From NCBI GenBank assembly GCA_936450465.1, contig OW388305.1:53310625-53374624 (forward strand): 64,000 bases of DNA, given 5' to 3'. The notes under the pieces are model-generated. The model was not told the DNA's origin. It made no database searches and was given only the letters and a program-made list of their open reading frames with translations. The DNA comes from Gibbula magus (Eukaryota; Mollusca; Gastropoda; Trochida; Trochidae). Both the position numbers and the translations under genes were made by a program. Positions 1 through 11,460 of this stretch are shown here, piece after piece (the stretch's first letter is position 1; each line of letters starts with the position of its first letter).

Positions 1-652
1 TCTTCGTATACATTTCTGTCCTGTTCAGTATATGTTTTGTCTTTTAGAATGCAAATAACAACGAGAGGATATCCTAATTTCAATAACCAAATCCGTTTCA
101 TTATGAATGAAATAATACAATGGGATCTCACTTAACTTAGATTATCACAAGAGTAAGAAACTAAGGATTACCCTTATTGATTCATCAATTCAGATAGGAA
201 CGAAATCGTGACCGTTTGATTAGACATCTCTTCCACAGCTACGATATTACTTTTTCTGTATACTCATCACGTAAACCTACATTACTGTAGATGACATTTC
301 CACGTGGTGTAGTTTTATCTCTATCGGACATAAAAGGGACATAGAATATTTACCAAATAAAACAGTTATAGTATCGGGAAAAAAATCATAAACCAAATTT
401 ATGGCGTCGATACACTAACTGTACCATATTTTGGGTTAAAAAATAAAACCAGCCACGAGCCAGTAATTGGTTCGTGTTTATGACTCAGAATTGTCACGCA
501 TAACTAAACATTAACAAAGGGTCTGTTTATCATTCATTGAAACTCCATGTAAACTTACTGTGATACAAACATATCAGGAAGTAGTCCCAGTGTGGTCCCT
601 GACATCACAATCCCAAATCTAAATCATGGATAACATATTAAATTGCATTGGA
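1..652. other. Intergenic, nothing recognised
   Basis: AT-rich sequence with no long reading frame and no repeat that recurs elsewhere in the window. Confidence 0.5.
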
Positions 653-1466
653 TATAGTGAGTGAGTGAGTTAGGGTTTAACGCCGCTTTCAAGAGTATTT
701 CACTTATATCGCGGCTGCTCAACTACCGGGCAAAAGAAAGGACTCACCTAAGTTTGTTTCTATTAATTCAATATTTAAAAGAAATCAGATTTATTTGACT
801 ATGGCACGATACAATAATACTTATCTGCAGTAGTTTGGATGACTTTGTTGGTGACTGTGGTTAATTTTTAGTTCAAATATATTTTTGTAATGAAGACAGG
901 GTTAAAAATTAAATTTACACCAACATGACCCCTACCCTGTTTAAAATGTTGTAAATGTGTGCAGAATCAGGCACATTTATTTATTTTCACATAGGATATG
1001 TTTTATATGTCGGTGAACAATTGTGTATCATCAAAAATAATTTAAAAACAAAATTAGATTTAAAATTTCATTTAAAAAAAAAATAAAAAAACATGTAGAA
1101 GTATTCTTTGACTGCTAACTAAACACCTGTACTTATCAGTTTTGGATTATTTGCAATTGAAAATCATACATATGATTAAATCAACTGAGGTGAGTCCTTT
1201 CTTTTGCCCGATAGTTTAGTATTATGGCAGGGGAAAAGCCCGCAACGCCATGTGGCTATGCACTGCGGTGAAACCTTCGAGCAGCGGCTGGAACTAGCGA
1301 ACCATGGGTGGGACTGCACTGAAATTCATTGTAGCATTGCACCCAAACGTTACTGCGTGTAGAACAGTTCACTACTGCAGACAAAGTTGCCGTGTCCCTG
1401 TCGGGATTCGAACCCCGGACCTCTTGATCCGAAGCCGAAAGCGCTAACCAATTCGCTATCCCGCCC
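653..1466 (-). mobile_element. tRNA-derived SINE, split by a MITE
   Basis: The right end (about 1390-1466) read on the minus strand is tRNA-like, with an A-box-like region and the B-box motif GGTTCGAATCCC. The left end is the GTGAGTGAGTTAGGGTTTAACG body that starts at 653. The same SINE is uninterrupted at 30356-30673, so the 496-bp block at 721-1216 is a later insertion. The split falls at the SINE site GCTGC-TA-GTATT. This is a SINE promoter relic, not a functional tRNA gene. Confidence 0.85.
721..1216. mobile_element. MITE with AACTACCGGGCAAAAG termini, copy 1
   Basis: A 496-bp element whose ends are inverted copies of AACTACCGGGCAAAAGAAAG. A near-identical 520-bp copy lies at 4736-5255. 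Flanks are TC/TA here and TA/TA in copy 2, so a TA target duplication (Tc1/mariner type) is the best reading. It has no coding capacity. It interrupts a SINE, which makes it the younger of the two. Confidence 0.85.
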
Positions 1467-2391
1467 CTATAGGAAGTTTAAAAGTTTCGGTTGAAGGGGA
1501 GGGGCATGGGTGGTAGATGGGGCAGCTGCTGAGCAATTGAGCTGAGCTGAGCATTTTTGGTTTATCTGGATATATACAGATGTGATTCTCAGCCGAATAC
1601 TACCTGTATATATTGACATAAAGAGTTACATCACATGGTTACATATCGTAAGGCTGCGTCTCCAAGCGAACATTATAAACTGGTCGATGACAGTTCGATA
1701 GCGATGGGTGTAATTCTGGGCATGTTGTCATGGAAACGGGAAACAGTTTGCAATGGTGATGGTAATCAGAAGATCGATAAGTGAATCCACACAGAAGTCG
1801 TCCAAATCTCCCCGGATGTATTCCATTCATGGCGTAACGGGCGGGCGTATTGGACGCGCCACCAAGAGGACACATATCAAGTATTCAAGGTTCGTGTAGT
1901 TTTGATTTGATGTGTGATGTGATTTGTTTTGCAAAGACGCAATGTTATCAGCCTTGAAGTCTACAGTGAAAATGTTTGTGTTTGTGTGGGCCTCACTGTA
2001 GGAACACGGTTAAACATTTATATATACAACCATTAATATCAGGCTAGGAACCAGAATATCCAATTTTGTAGAGCAGTGACTGTAAACATTGGTGGATACA
2101 GAGTGGGATCTTGAGTTCCAGATAGACAACGCTTGAGAACGTTTTCTGTGTGGTTTAAACGTATTTTATTTCAGGAGGCTTATATTAACGCCTCTCTTTG
2201 AAATTACATACATATAGCTGGAATAATATAACATATTTGGTGAAATGCAATATGGTTGTGTACTAAAATGATATATTAACACAAAGATGTTTGAAATATA
2301 CAGTATGTTAGGTATGCCTGGTCACGATTTATGGGCTGCAGCGCAGTTGAAAATTTGGATTTATATTGTGAAGTGGAAAACAGCGACAGAA
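1467..2391. other. Intergenic, nothing recognised
   Basis: No supported gene and no repeat recurring in the window. Short frames such as the minus frame at 1639-1875 show no family signature. Confidence 0.45.
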
Positions 2392-2607
2392 TTATTTTAT
2401 TTCAGGGAATCGTTTACTTTTCTTGATAAACTGATGTAAAGAATCGATAATACGGTTGTTAGTCGAGATACTCAGGGAACCACTACCGTATAATACAGTC
2501 CTAAGGTCATATCCCTGAGTGTAGAAGAACATATTTGATCGTAGTTGTTGATAGTTCTGTGTGTTGAAAGTAGTCATTGTCTGGGTAAATCCTGGGGTCA
2601 GTTGCAC
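2392..2607 (-). pseudogene. LINE ORF2 C-terminal fragment
   Basis: The minus-strand frame encodes a segment (FYTQGYDLRTVLYGSGSLS, then IIDSLHQFIKKSKRF) that matches another minus-strand fragment at 59177-59425 (FYVHGYDLNTVLFGKKTLS, HKFISLSKRF). The second copy also has a CxCGxxxEDxxHYLFxCP zinc-knuckle-like motif typical of the C-terminus of LINE reverse-transcriptase ORFs. This is therefore a 5'-truncated LINE insertion. No catalytic domain is present. Confidence 0.6.
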
Positions 2608-2614
2608 AAAACAA

Positions 2615-2712
2615 CCTTAACACCTTAACACTAAGGTTAGTCTAACACTAAGGTTAGTCTAAGTACCATCACATTGCACTTAGGCTACCTTATTGACTAA
2701 CGGGGCCCGACT
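2615..2712. repeat. CTAAGGTTA-rich low-copy repeat
   Basis: GCACAAAACAACCTTAACACC followed by two repeats of the motif ACACTAAGGTTAGTCTA. A related stretch (cacaaaacactaaggtgatc) lies at 25518-25605. Probably the edge of an old MITE; class unknown. Confidence 0.4.
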
Positions 2713-2765
2713 GAGGTTTACTTTACTGTGTCAAGTTTGGGGGACTTGTCTTTGGGAAATGTTAA

Positions 2766-3255
2766 AGGTACATCCATTGTGTTGTTGGGGGTCATATATT
2801 GCAAACGTTATTAATGGTGTTACTTTATCGAGAGGTAGCGACTGTTACCGAAAACTACCATTTTGATGATAGTAGACTTAGCATATTGATGATATGAAGG
2901 TAAAACAAGTGCTTTCTGATCGAAAACCGGACAATGCACAGAGTGTGGCGCGCGCCAATGAGTCAAACGTAATTCTGGAATCTTATTTATAACAGACAGA
3001 AAGACAAATTTGAGTTGAAAATGTTGAATAGGTCACATAACTACTGTGCATGTAAATGGGACGTGCAGTTTCGGTTTCTGCACATGCATAACTATGTTAC
3101 TCAATTTTAATTGGAAACTAGTAATTATGATACATTTGGCGATTGGGGATAAATATGCAAGCTGAGTGAATTTATTTGTGTTGTAGACAGAACATGTGGT
3201 GAGTTGGAACGTATTAAAGCCAAATACAATTTTATGAAATACAATGGATGTACCT
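2766..3255. mobile_element. TTAA MITE, AGGTACATCC family, copy 1
   Basis: A 490-bp element flanked by TTAA on both sides (2762-2765, 3256-3259), with inverted ends AGGTACATCCATTGTGTT. Copies 2 and 3 are at 9643-10129 and 10401-10894. All six flanks are TTAA. No ORF. Confidence 0.85.
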
Positions 3256-3474
3256 TTAAGAACAATTGTACGGATGTTATATGGATCTTATGTGACCTCA
3301 AGTGATAATGCACAGTATGAGGCAACTGCAGAGGTATCTTTATGTTGGAGTTCAGGGAGCGAACGGGTTAGTTAAAGAGAAGAGAAGAAATTTCATTATT
3401 GAATGTTCTCAAAGCACGATATGACTGAGGATTATGTTGTTTAATCTCTTATGACAATGTAATACCCGGGTAGA

Positions 3475-3871
3475 ATAGGGTTCTGTATAGCCATTTTGGA
3501 TATTTTGCATTACGTGAAATGAAAACAAGCTATATTGTAACTTTTTGATAACTAAAGACATACACTGTTAGAGTATTCACATAGTAACACATAACATGTA
3601 ATAAAACTTATATACAAGTTGCTGTTATGCTGTAGCGAAGTTTTCCGACTCGCAGCGCCGATGAATGGCTTCAGTTCTCATTGTTTTATTTTTCAACAAA
3701 TGTGCACTTGTGTTTATCAAGTTGTGAAATATAAAGCCATCAAAATGTTACCTTCATTAGTATCTTTCAATTTGACTGTGTTTTAATCATGTATTAATAA
3801 CATATATGTGTAAACAGGAATATCCTCCCGAATTTCGTTCCCACAAAAAATACCCCGATAGAACCCTCCTT
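3475..3871 (-). mobile_element. TTAA MITE, GTTCTATC family
   Basis: Related to the complete copy at 54714-55145, in reverse orientation. It includes the conserved core CGCAGCGCCGATGAATGGCT and the end ACCCCGATAGAACCCTCCT followed by TTAA (3872-3875). The left terminus is eroded. No coding capacity. Confidence 0.75.
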
Positions 3872-3875
3872 TTAA

Positions 3876-4540
3876 TGTCATGAGATTTGCTTTCCTTTCA
3901 AATTAATTCATGTGATATAGATATATTATATACTCGAGGATCTATTTCAACAATCAGTCAATCTGTACAAAAAGAAAATCTATTAAGTTATAGTTATATA
4001 CAAAAGCACCTTTTAACCCCGATATGCCGCCTCTTTACATAATGATAAACTGAATCCGTTAAATCAAGAATTAAACTAAACATCCAAAATTCGATGTATA
4101 ATTCAGCCTTTACAGTGTTGTTTTATTAACACACACGAGAGCTCTGTAGATAGAGTATTTAAAAACAACAAAAAAGAAAAGATTTCACTGTTGAATGTTT
4201 GCATAGCTTTAATTTATATGAGCGAGAACTCTGTGGTATGATCACTTACAACACTATTGTTCATCTTTATAAATGAATAGAATAAACTAAATGTCATGAG
4301 ATTTGATTAACTCTCGAATTAATTCATGTCATAGATATATTATAACCTCGAGAATATATCTTCACGAACTTGTCAATTTTCCATTAAAAGAGCACCTTTA
4401 AACATCGAAATATCGCATCTTTGCATAATAATAAAACTTAATCCGTTAAATTTAGAAATGTAATTAAACATCCAAAACTAGATTATGATTTAGCCTTTAC
4501 AGTGTTGTTTTGTTTACACACATGAGAGCTCTGCAGATAA
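3876..4540. repeat. Diverged direct repeat pair, ~260 bp each
   Basis: The block at about 3874-4149 (starting aatgtcatgagatttg, ending cacacgagagctctgtaga) is repeated in the same orientation at about 4289-4538 (aatgtcatgagatttg to cacatgagagctctgcaga), offset about 413 bp. No frame is kept between copies. The first copy abuts the TTAA flank of the MITE ending at 3871. Origin unknown. Confidence 0.65.
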
Positions 4541-4735
4541 TAATCAAATGGATTCAGAACAGATGGTGTAGTGCGTTTAATGACGGTAAACGGTACTAAT
4601 ATAACCGTTAATGGATTGTTAAAACTTGTCCCCGAAATAGATGATCGCAAGTTGGCACGACATAGAGAAAATAGATAATATTTAACTGTTGTAAGTGAAA
4701 TTCATAATATCGTCCAAATCCCTGTGTTGGATATA

Positions 4736-5255
4736 AACTACCGGGCAAAAGAAAGGACTCACCTAAGTTTGTTTCTATTAATTCAATATTTAAAAGAAAT
4801 CAGATGTTTTTGACTATGGCACGATACAATAATACTTATCTGCAGTAGTTTGGATGACTTTGTTGGTGACTGTGGTTAATTTTTGGTTCAAATATCTTTT
4901 TTGTAATGAAGACAGGGTTAAGAATTAAATTTACACCAACATGACCCCTACCCTGTTTAAAATGTTGTAAATGTGTGAAGAATCAGGCACATTTATTTAT
5001 TTTCACATAGGATATGTCTTATATGTCGGTGAACAATTGTGTATCATCAAAAATAATTTAAAAACAAAATTAGATTTAAAACTTCATTTTTAATTGTTTT
5101 TTTTTAAAACATGTAGAAGTATTCTTTGACTGCTTACTAAACACCTGTACTTATCAGTTTTGGATTATGACATCGAAAACTTGAGATATTTGCCATTGAA
5201 AATCATACATATGATAAAATCAACTGAGGTGAGTCCTTTCTTTTGCCCGGTAGTT
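4736..5255. mobile_element. MITE with AACTACCGGGCAAAAG termini, copy 2
   Basis: A 520-bp copy of the element at 721-1216, flanked by TA at 4734-4735 and 5256-5257. Terminal inverted repeats run at least 29 bp. Internally it is over 90% alike by eye, with a small difference in a poly-A/T tract near 5090-5106. Confidence 0.88.
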
Positions 5256-5257
5256 TA

Positions 5258-6114
5258 TAAATGAAACCCACAGCACGGTAAGTGGTGACAGTGGGGATAC
5301 GACCTTTCTGTGTTTCTAGAATAATAACACGACGTCAATCAAATTATTTCTTCATACAACATATCTGTAACATGTGATTCACAATGGTGGCAATCCAAAA
5401 GGAAACCTTCATTATTCATACTTTCAGGATAAACGTTTCTTACAATCTGAATGAACATGTCTGAATCTGATTTTATAAGATCATTAAAAATAACACTGAT
5501 ATTGACTTTTATTTACAACACTTGCCTGAAAAGTATCTATTCAATCTAATCTTAATCGTAAGACTGTCCAAGTATCAGTGGAGTGACGCTTATTTGAGAA
5601 ACGGTAATCAGTCAGTAATTAATTACGACTTTCAAGGCAATGATGACTCTACATGAAATGTTGCTTTCGCGGCAGTCCATATTTCTCAAATTTGGCAAAA
5701 GATATGTCACGTCATGCGCCGTTCTCACTATGCGATTTGTTGTTATACATGTTCATAAATTCATTGGAAAGAGTCAACGGTTCAAATAATACATTAATAC
5801 TAATGTACGTATTTACCATATTCAAAGTGCATTTTGTCATAAGAATAACATTTCCAATTGTGTCTTGCCTTAATAATGTATATTACATGTTTACCCACTT
5901 CGTCACTTGTAGATTTCTTACTTTCTTGTTATGTATTCTAGCCTTGTAAAATAGTTGTTGATTACCTGGAGAGGGCTTCTATAAGTTTCACAACTTGTGC
6001 CCAATTCATTTCTTAAATGAATAAAATATGTTTTCAATCAAAATCAATCAATTTAGAGTAACCAACTTTAGTTGACCCGTGAGAGTTATCCTCTGCGTAC
6101 TGTTCCTCAACACA
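5258..6114. other. Intergenic, nothing recognised
   Basis: AT-rich sequence. The 98-codon plus frame at 5653-5949 is hydrophobic and low-complexity, with no recognisable domain or splice context. Confidence 0.45.
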
Positions 6115-6118
6115 TTAA

Positions 6119-6530
6119 AAGGAGGGTTCTATCGGGGTATTTTTTGTGGAAATTCGAGAGGATGTTCTCGTTTACACAAATATGATATGAATACATGATT
6201 AAAACACAGTAAAATTAAAATGTATTAATGAAGTTAATATAGTGATGACTTTATATGTCACAACTTGATACAGACAAGCGCATATTTGTTGAAAAATAAA
6301 AACGATGAGAACTGAAGCCATTCATCGGCGCTGCGAGTGGGGGAAAGTTTGCTACGGAAAAACAGCAAAAAAAACAGTTTTATGACACGCTTTGCGTTAC
6401 TATGTGAACTTTCTATCAGTGTATTATCTTTTATCATTAAAATGTTGTAAAATATAGCGTGTTTTCATTTCACGTAATGCACAAAATCCAATATGGCGAC
6501 AGGATTGATTGTAGCATTACAGGCTAGTCG
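6119..6530 (+). mobile_element. TTAA MITE, GTTCTATC family, right end eroded
   Basis: Begins right after TTAA (6115-6118) with AGGAGGGTTCTATCGGGGT and contains the family core (ATTCATCGGCGCTGCGAGTG). Similarity to the complete copy at 54714-55145 fades after about 6500, with no clear right terminus. Confidence 0.75.
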
Positions 6531-6975
6531 CCTTTCACTTGATATAATGTCTGTCGGCTTTATACAAGTTAAAAAGTATAAATATTGTGAAATTTAGTAT
6601 CAAATATTTTTGCAGGGAGTGTATAATAAATCTAACATGTATTCACAATGCAGGAAGCTAGAAATAAAACATTTAATGAACACAACTGAGTGAACACTGT
6701 ATGGTAAATATGTCCTGCTTGAAGCGACGAGCTCCACAGTGACAGGTGGTGAGCGGTGTCACCTGATTCATCCAGTAATGGACAACTAACACCCCGTCGC
6801 GGTGTGAACTGATTGCAATCAATTGTCATCCTGTTGGATACGTAATAGTAACCGACAGAGACCGAGGTGTTCAAATTAGATGAACCCTCGCACACGTGAA
6901 TCATAAAAGCCGATAAATTAAAAGGTACAAAAAACCATTACTAACGTAACAAGAAGTAGCATATGAATTGTTCAT
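6531..6975. other. Intergenic, nothing recognised
   Basis: No supported gene. The 90-codon minus frame at 6632-6904 has no recognisable signature. Confidence 0.4.
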
Positions 6976-6984
6976 AGCTATACC

Positions 6985-7378
6985 CATCCTCGGTTACCCA
7001 TGGTTTTATATATGCTCCGTTACTCTCCACTATATCACCCATGGGAAACCTTATCAGGAGAATCTGTACTCAAATTACCCGCCCTTGGCCGGCGTGAGCC
7101 AATCTAATTGCTACGCAGCATGGACCTGCGATCCAATGACATTTCATATTACTTCGTTGCAAAGTACGCGAGGTCATTTTGTTAGCAATCCGTCACCGGT
7201 TATCTCCCTTGATCATTTCCGTCTTATCCTATTGAGCATTTTCTTTGGTTAGGCTACTGACTTCGTCACACTGGCCAAGGGCGGGTAATTTTAGTACAGA
7301 TTTCTCTCATAGAGTTTCCGAGGGGTGATATAGTGGAGAGTAACGGAGCATATATAAAACCCTGGGTAACCGAGGATG
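6985..7378. mobile_element. MULE-like MITE (CATCCTCGGTTACCC), copy 1
   Basis: A 394-bp element with inverted ends of at least 55 bp starting CATCCTCGGTTACCC. It is flanked by a perfect 9-bp direct repeat AGCTATACC (6976-6984, 7379-7387). A second copy at 35449-35826 also has a 9-bp TSD with 7 of 9 matches. Long TIRs plus a 9-bp TSD fit Mutator-like elements; that superfamily call is an inference. Fragments lie at 21917-21979 and 39955-40232. Confidence 0.85.
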
Positions 7379-7387
7379 AGCTATACC

Positions 7388-7769
7388 GGGTGTTCATGAT
7401 GAACACCCGGTGCTCTTGATGAACAACTATGCACATACATTACAGAAATCAATGCGGGTTGCTACGACATCAATATACCCGAATAAAACAAATGAGCCAG
7501 TGTGTAACCATTGCGACACGGGGACAAGCACAACTGGTTGTCGGGGATATTTACCAATTCACAGAATGTACCGTTAAGGAAAGAATTGCCAATGTTTTCA
7601 AAACTGTCAAGGGATATACGTATACAGCTCAACGTATATGGAATTGTTCAAATGACCATTCTTTATGTCATATATGACTTAGTCATAAATTGGTCGAAAA
7701 TAGTCCAAACCGACAACTACATTTGAAGTTTGGCTCCTTTAACATGCTGTATTCTCCATTGAGTTGATA
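7388..7769. other. Intergenic, nothing recognised
   Basis: Two overlapping plus frames at 7429-7726 lack any domain signature. No repeat recognised. Confidence 0.4.
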
Positions 7770-8202
7770 GTATACACGACAGTATACACGATATATACAC
7801 GATAGTTTACACGATAGTATTCACGATATATACACGATAGTATACACGATATTCTGCACGATATATACACGATAGTATACGCAATATATACACGATATAT
7901 ACACGATAGTATATACGATATATACCCGATAGTATACACGATATATACACGATATATACACGATATATACACGATACTATACACGATATATACACGATAG
8001 TATACATGATAGTATAAACGATATATACACGATAGTATACACGATATATACATGACAGTATACACGATAGTATACACGATATGTACACGATAGTATACAC
8101 GATATATACACGATAGTATACACGATATATACACGATAGTATACACGATATGTATACACGATAGTATAAACGATAGTATACACGATATATACACGATAGT
8201 TA
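7770..8202. repeat. TATACACGATA minisatellite
   Basis: About 430 bp of tandem 11-12-mers that alternate TATACACGATAG and TATACACGATAT, giving a higher-order unit of about 23-24 bp. Substitutions are scattered. Three long minus-strand frames (7739-8261) are products of the repeat and are not genes. The right end abuts a MITE fragment. Confidence 0.95.
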
Positions 8203-8204
8203 CT

Positions 8205-8372
8205 TTTAAACCTCTCTTGAACGCGATTGCTCAATGTAGCGCTAAGTTGCAAGGCGAGCAAACTTCGAGGAATCGCACCGTGTCGTTCAGAGAGAATGAG
8301 CTACATTGAGCGCTACCTTGAGCGATCAATAAGCGATTATAAGCGCTCGCTGTTATGGAACGGAACCAAGGT
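8205..8372. mobile_element. MITE, GCTCCGTTCCATAACAG family, fragment
   Basis: Matches the complete copy at 27172-27366 (GATTGCTCAATGTAGCGCT and TGTTATGGAACGGA motifs). The outer end next to the minisatellite is lost. Another copy at 20058-20649 is split by a LINE. Confidence 0.75.
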
Positions 8373-8704
8373 CTAAGTTGAAAACTAAGATAATTTGAGA
8401 AATACGTGCATACTGAAATGTGTTTTTTAGCGTGGTAGTTTTCCTGTTACGAGTGTCATATTTTGCTCAAGACCAGTTCACACATATCGTGATCCTTGAT
8501 CGATGGTTCCTGATTCCTAATCCGTGATTTGATTGACAGATTGGATATTCTTCTTAATTGTGTTGTAAATGACATGCGTGTAGGCTATATTACAGCAATA
8601 CCAACGTGTGAGCCCGAGCGTGGGAAGGTTTATCTCGAGATGATTAGTAGTAAATTGATACTGAGTTCAGAACTCCGGGACAAAAGTTGTAACACGAACT
8701 CGAC
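8373..8704. other. Intergenic, nothing recognised
   Basis: No gene signature or recurring repeat. A 60-codon plus frame at 8529-8711 may be upstream LINE-derived sequence but cannot be assigned. Confidence 0.35.
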
Positions 8705-9150
8705 GCCATGATCAAATCACACCAGCTCTTTTAAAACTTCATTGGCTGCCTATTTCATTCAGAATCCAATATAAAATTTTGCTTCTAGTGTTTAAATGTT
8801 TGAACAACTTTGCTCCAGAATACCTTTCAACATTGACGACCAGATACCAACCCTCAAGGACTCTGCGTTCCTCTGAACAATTCTTATTGCAAGTACCTAA
8901 ATCAAAATCTAATTGCTATGGCGACCGTTCCTTCCAGACACCAGGGCCAGAATTATGGAACAAGCTTCCCTTACATATCAGGCAGATTCAAGAACTAAGC
9001 ACCTTAAAGTCGTCTCTCTCATCTCTTTCAAACTGCATTTGATCAATAATGCAATCAATGCTCTGAAAGCGCTAATGAGCAGCACTATTTTTTTTTTTAG
9101 ATATAAGCGCTATATAAGTATTTTCATGTATGTATGTATACTTATTATTC
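8705..9150 (+). pseudogene. LINE 3' fragment (RT C-terminal region)
   Basis: The plus frame across about 8712-9042 reads LHWLPISFRIQYKILLLVFK, then RTLRSSEQFLLQVP and GDRSFQTPGPELWNKLPLHI. This is the conserved region after the palm domain in L2/CR1-type LINE reverse transcriptases. The frame stops at 9040-9042, and a LINE-like 3' UTR follows (ataagcgctatataag). The catalytic RT core and endonuclease are missing, so this is a dead 5'-truncated copy. Confidence 0.85.
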
Positions 9151-9351
9151 CCGATTGGACTGAGATATGAGATACACTAGTGACCCATGTCAGTTAGATC
9201 AAGTTCCGTGGATAAATAAAACAATATTGTACCCAAACGGAGAACTAAGAAGTTCTGGTAAATGTTTTCCAAATCACATCTACCTCTTAACTCACAAACA
9301 AAGAAGTCATGTTAACATATTTGGTATATATACATACAATTATACAATATA

Positions 9352-9576
9352 GCAATTATGTAACTCTTGAAACACGACATGGTTGATTAAAGTATGACAT
9401 AGGTATATGTCATATTTAGTACCCATCAACACAGTGTATGTTATTATTGTTTTGGTTTTTTCAATATTGTATTCATGTATTGGTATTTTGTATTGTATTC
9501 TATCAAAAACTCTTTGAGTGTAAGACGATTTTCCCATCTGGGAGAATAAAGTTTATCTTATCTTATCTTATCTTAT
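9352..9576 (+). mobile_element. LINE 3' end with (TTATC)n tail
   Basis: About 210 bp matching the 3' end of the large LINE at 18920-19160 (start AGCAATTATGTAACTCTTGA, end TTTGAGTGTAAGACGATTTT). Here it ends GGGAGAATAAAG followed by four TTATC repeats, the kind of simple-repeat 3' tail seen in CR1/L2-group LINEs. It gives a better view of this family's 3' terminus than the larger copy. Confidence 0.8.
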
Positions 9577-9642
9577 GTCGTCATACACTTCAAATAAATG
9601 CACACCGCGAAAATTCAGAAGAATTAGAACATGGCGTTTTAA

Positions 9643-10129
9643 AGGTCCATCCATTGTGTTGTTGGGGGTCATATATTGCAAACGTTATTAATGGTGTTAC
9701 TTTATCGAGAGGTAGCGACTGTTACCAAAAACTACCATTTTAATGATAGTAGACTTAGCATATTGATGATATGAAGGTAAAAGTAGTGCTTTCTGATCGA
9801 AAACCGGACAATGCACAGCTTGTGGCGCGCGCCAATGAGTCAGACGTAATTCTGGAATCTTAAAGAGACAGAAAGACAAATTTGAGTTGAAAATGTTAAA
9901 TAGGTCACATAACTACTGTGCATGTAAATGGGACGTGCAGTTTCGGTTTCTTCACATGCATAACTATGTTACTCAATTTTAATTGGAAACTAATAAGTAT
10001 GATACATTTGGCGATTGGGGATAAATATGCAAGCTGAGTGAATTTATTTGTGTTGTAGACAAAACATGTGGTGAGTTGGAACGTATTAAAGCCAAATAAT
10101 TTTTTTTATGAAACACAATGGATGTACCT
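9643..10129. mobile_element. TTAA MITE, AGGTACATCC family, copy 2
   Basis: 487 bp, TTAA on both sides (9639-9642, 10130-10133), same orientation as copy 1. No ORF. Confidence 0.85.
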
Positions 10130-10400
10130 TTAAACAAACAGGCAATTCGTGAAACACACAGTTTATACTTCTCTATGCTAGACACATCGTGTTTATGATT
10201 GACATGCGTGCAGAACGTACTGATTTCACGTCGGTATGGTGTTTATCTGTCGCATCGAGGCATCACACGTAGCTTTGTCTCTCGCCAAACACACGCACGA
10301 TCCAAATGGGAGATATAAGGTAGGTGCTTGACAATGGCGATTATTATACTGTTTTAGATATCAGCACTTTTATCAAACTGTATTCTATCATATGTTTTAA

Positions 10401-10894
10401 AGGTGCATCCATTGTGTTTCATAACATTTTATTAGGCTTTAATACGTTCCGACTCACCATATATGCTGTTCACAGTGCAAATAAATTCAGTCAGCTTGCA
10501 TATTCATCCCGAATCACCAAATATATCATAATTACTTGTTTCCAATTAAAATCGAGCAGCTTCATTATAGATGTGCAGAAACCGGAACAACACGCCCCAT
10601 TTACATGCACAGTAGTTATATGACCTATTAAACATGATAAACCCAAATTTATCAGTTTGTCTGTTATAAATAAGATTCCAAAATTACGTTTGACTCATTG
10701 GCGCGCGCCACACGCGGTATGTACATTGTCCGGTTTTCGATCAGAAATCACTACTTTTACCTTCATATCGTCAATATACTAAGTCGACTAAGATCAAAGT
10801 GGCATTTTTCGGCAACAGTCAGTACTTCCCGATAACATAACACAATTTATGACGTTTAGCATATGTGACCCCAAACAACACAATGGATGTACCT
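10401..10894. mobile_element. TTAA MITE, AGGTACATCC family, copy 3 (inverted)
   Basis: 494 bp, TTAA on both sides (10397-10400, 10895-10898), in reverse orientation to copies 1 and 2. It lies only 271 bp from copy 2, so the pair forms a large inverted repeat. Confidence 0.83.
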
Positions 10895-11110
10895 TTAAAA
10901 TATACATTCAAAAATAGAATTTTCGTACCGTGCTGATGTGACTAAGACGGATTTGCTGACCGACCAATAATATTGGTCATGCGCCTTATATGCGTCCTAA
11001 TTACGTCGGACACACATGCAACATGTTATATCATTTATAGGAAAACGATGAGACTAAACTTTTTACTTATCATAGTGTTTACATAATCATAGTTGAATAG
11101 TATATATTAA

Positions 11111-11460
11111 AGGGGCAGTAGCACGTTTTTTGCAAATTTTATTTTTTTAAATTTCCCATTTATAATGATAGTCTATGCCATTTAAATTAACTTTAGAGGG
11201 TAAAACATCTAATTACACAAACCAATTATCCGTAGTGGTAATAACGATGTTGCGTATAAAGCAAAAATTGATGGCGGCCATTTTATTGTGAACACAATTT
11301 ATTATTTCGAATGACAAAAACGATTCCCATGGCTTTACGGAACCATGTACACTCATTAACTTGAATTTCCGAAGAGAGAAGGATGTTTTACTATTGGTGA
11401 CATTATTTCTCAAATACATTTCCTCGACTTATTTCAGCGAAAAAACTTGCTACTGTCCCT
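11111..11460. mobile_element. TTAA MITE, AGGGGCAGTAGC family, copy 1
   Basis: 350 bp with inverted ends AGGGGCAGTAGCACG and TTAA flanks (11107-11110, 11461-11464). Other copies: 14132-14487, 23021-23376, 53532-53891, all with TTAA on both sides. It ends 272 bp upstream of the BTB gene's ATG and is inverted relative to the copy downstream of that gene. Confidence 0.9.

Noticed and set aside
1390..1466. tRNA gene on the minus strand (also 30600-30673 and 59640-59705)
   Set aside because: B-box and A-box words are present, but the sequences sit at the heads of SINEs with shared bodies and do not fold as full tRNAs.
7739..8261. Three overlapping minus-strand reading frames of 94-151 codons
   Set aside because: All are made of the TATACACGATA minisatellite (repeating Tyr-Ile-Val-Cys-like words), not coding sequence.
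8779..9042. Host gene exon (long hydrophobic-aromatic frame)
   Set aside because: LHWLPI...RSLRSS-type and WNKLP motifs identify it as a LINE reverse-transcriptase C-terminal stub.
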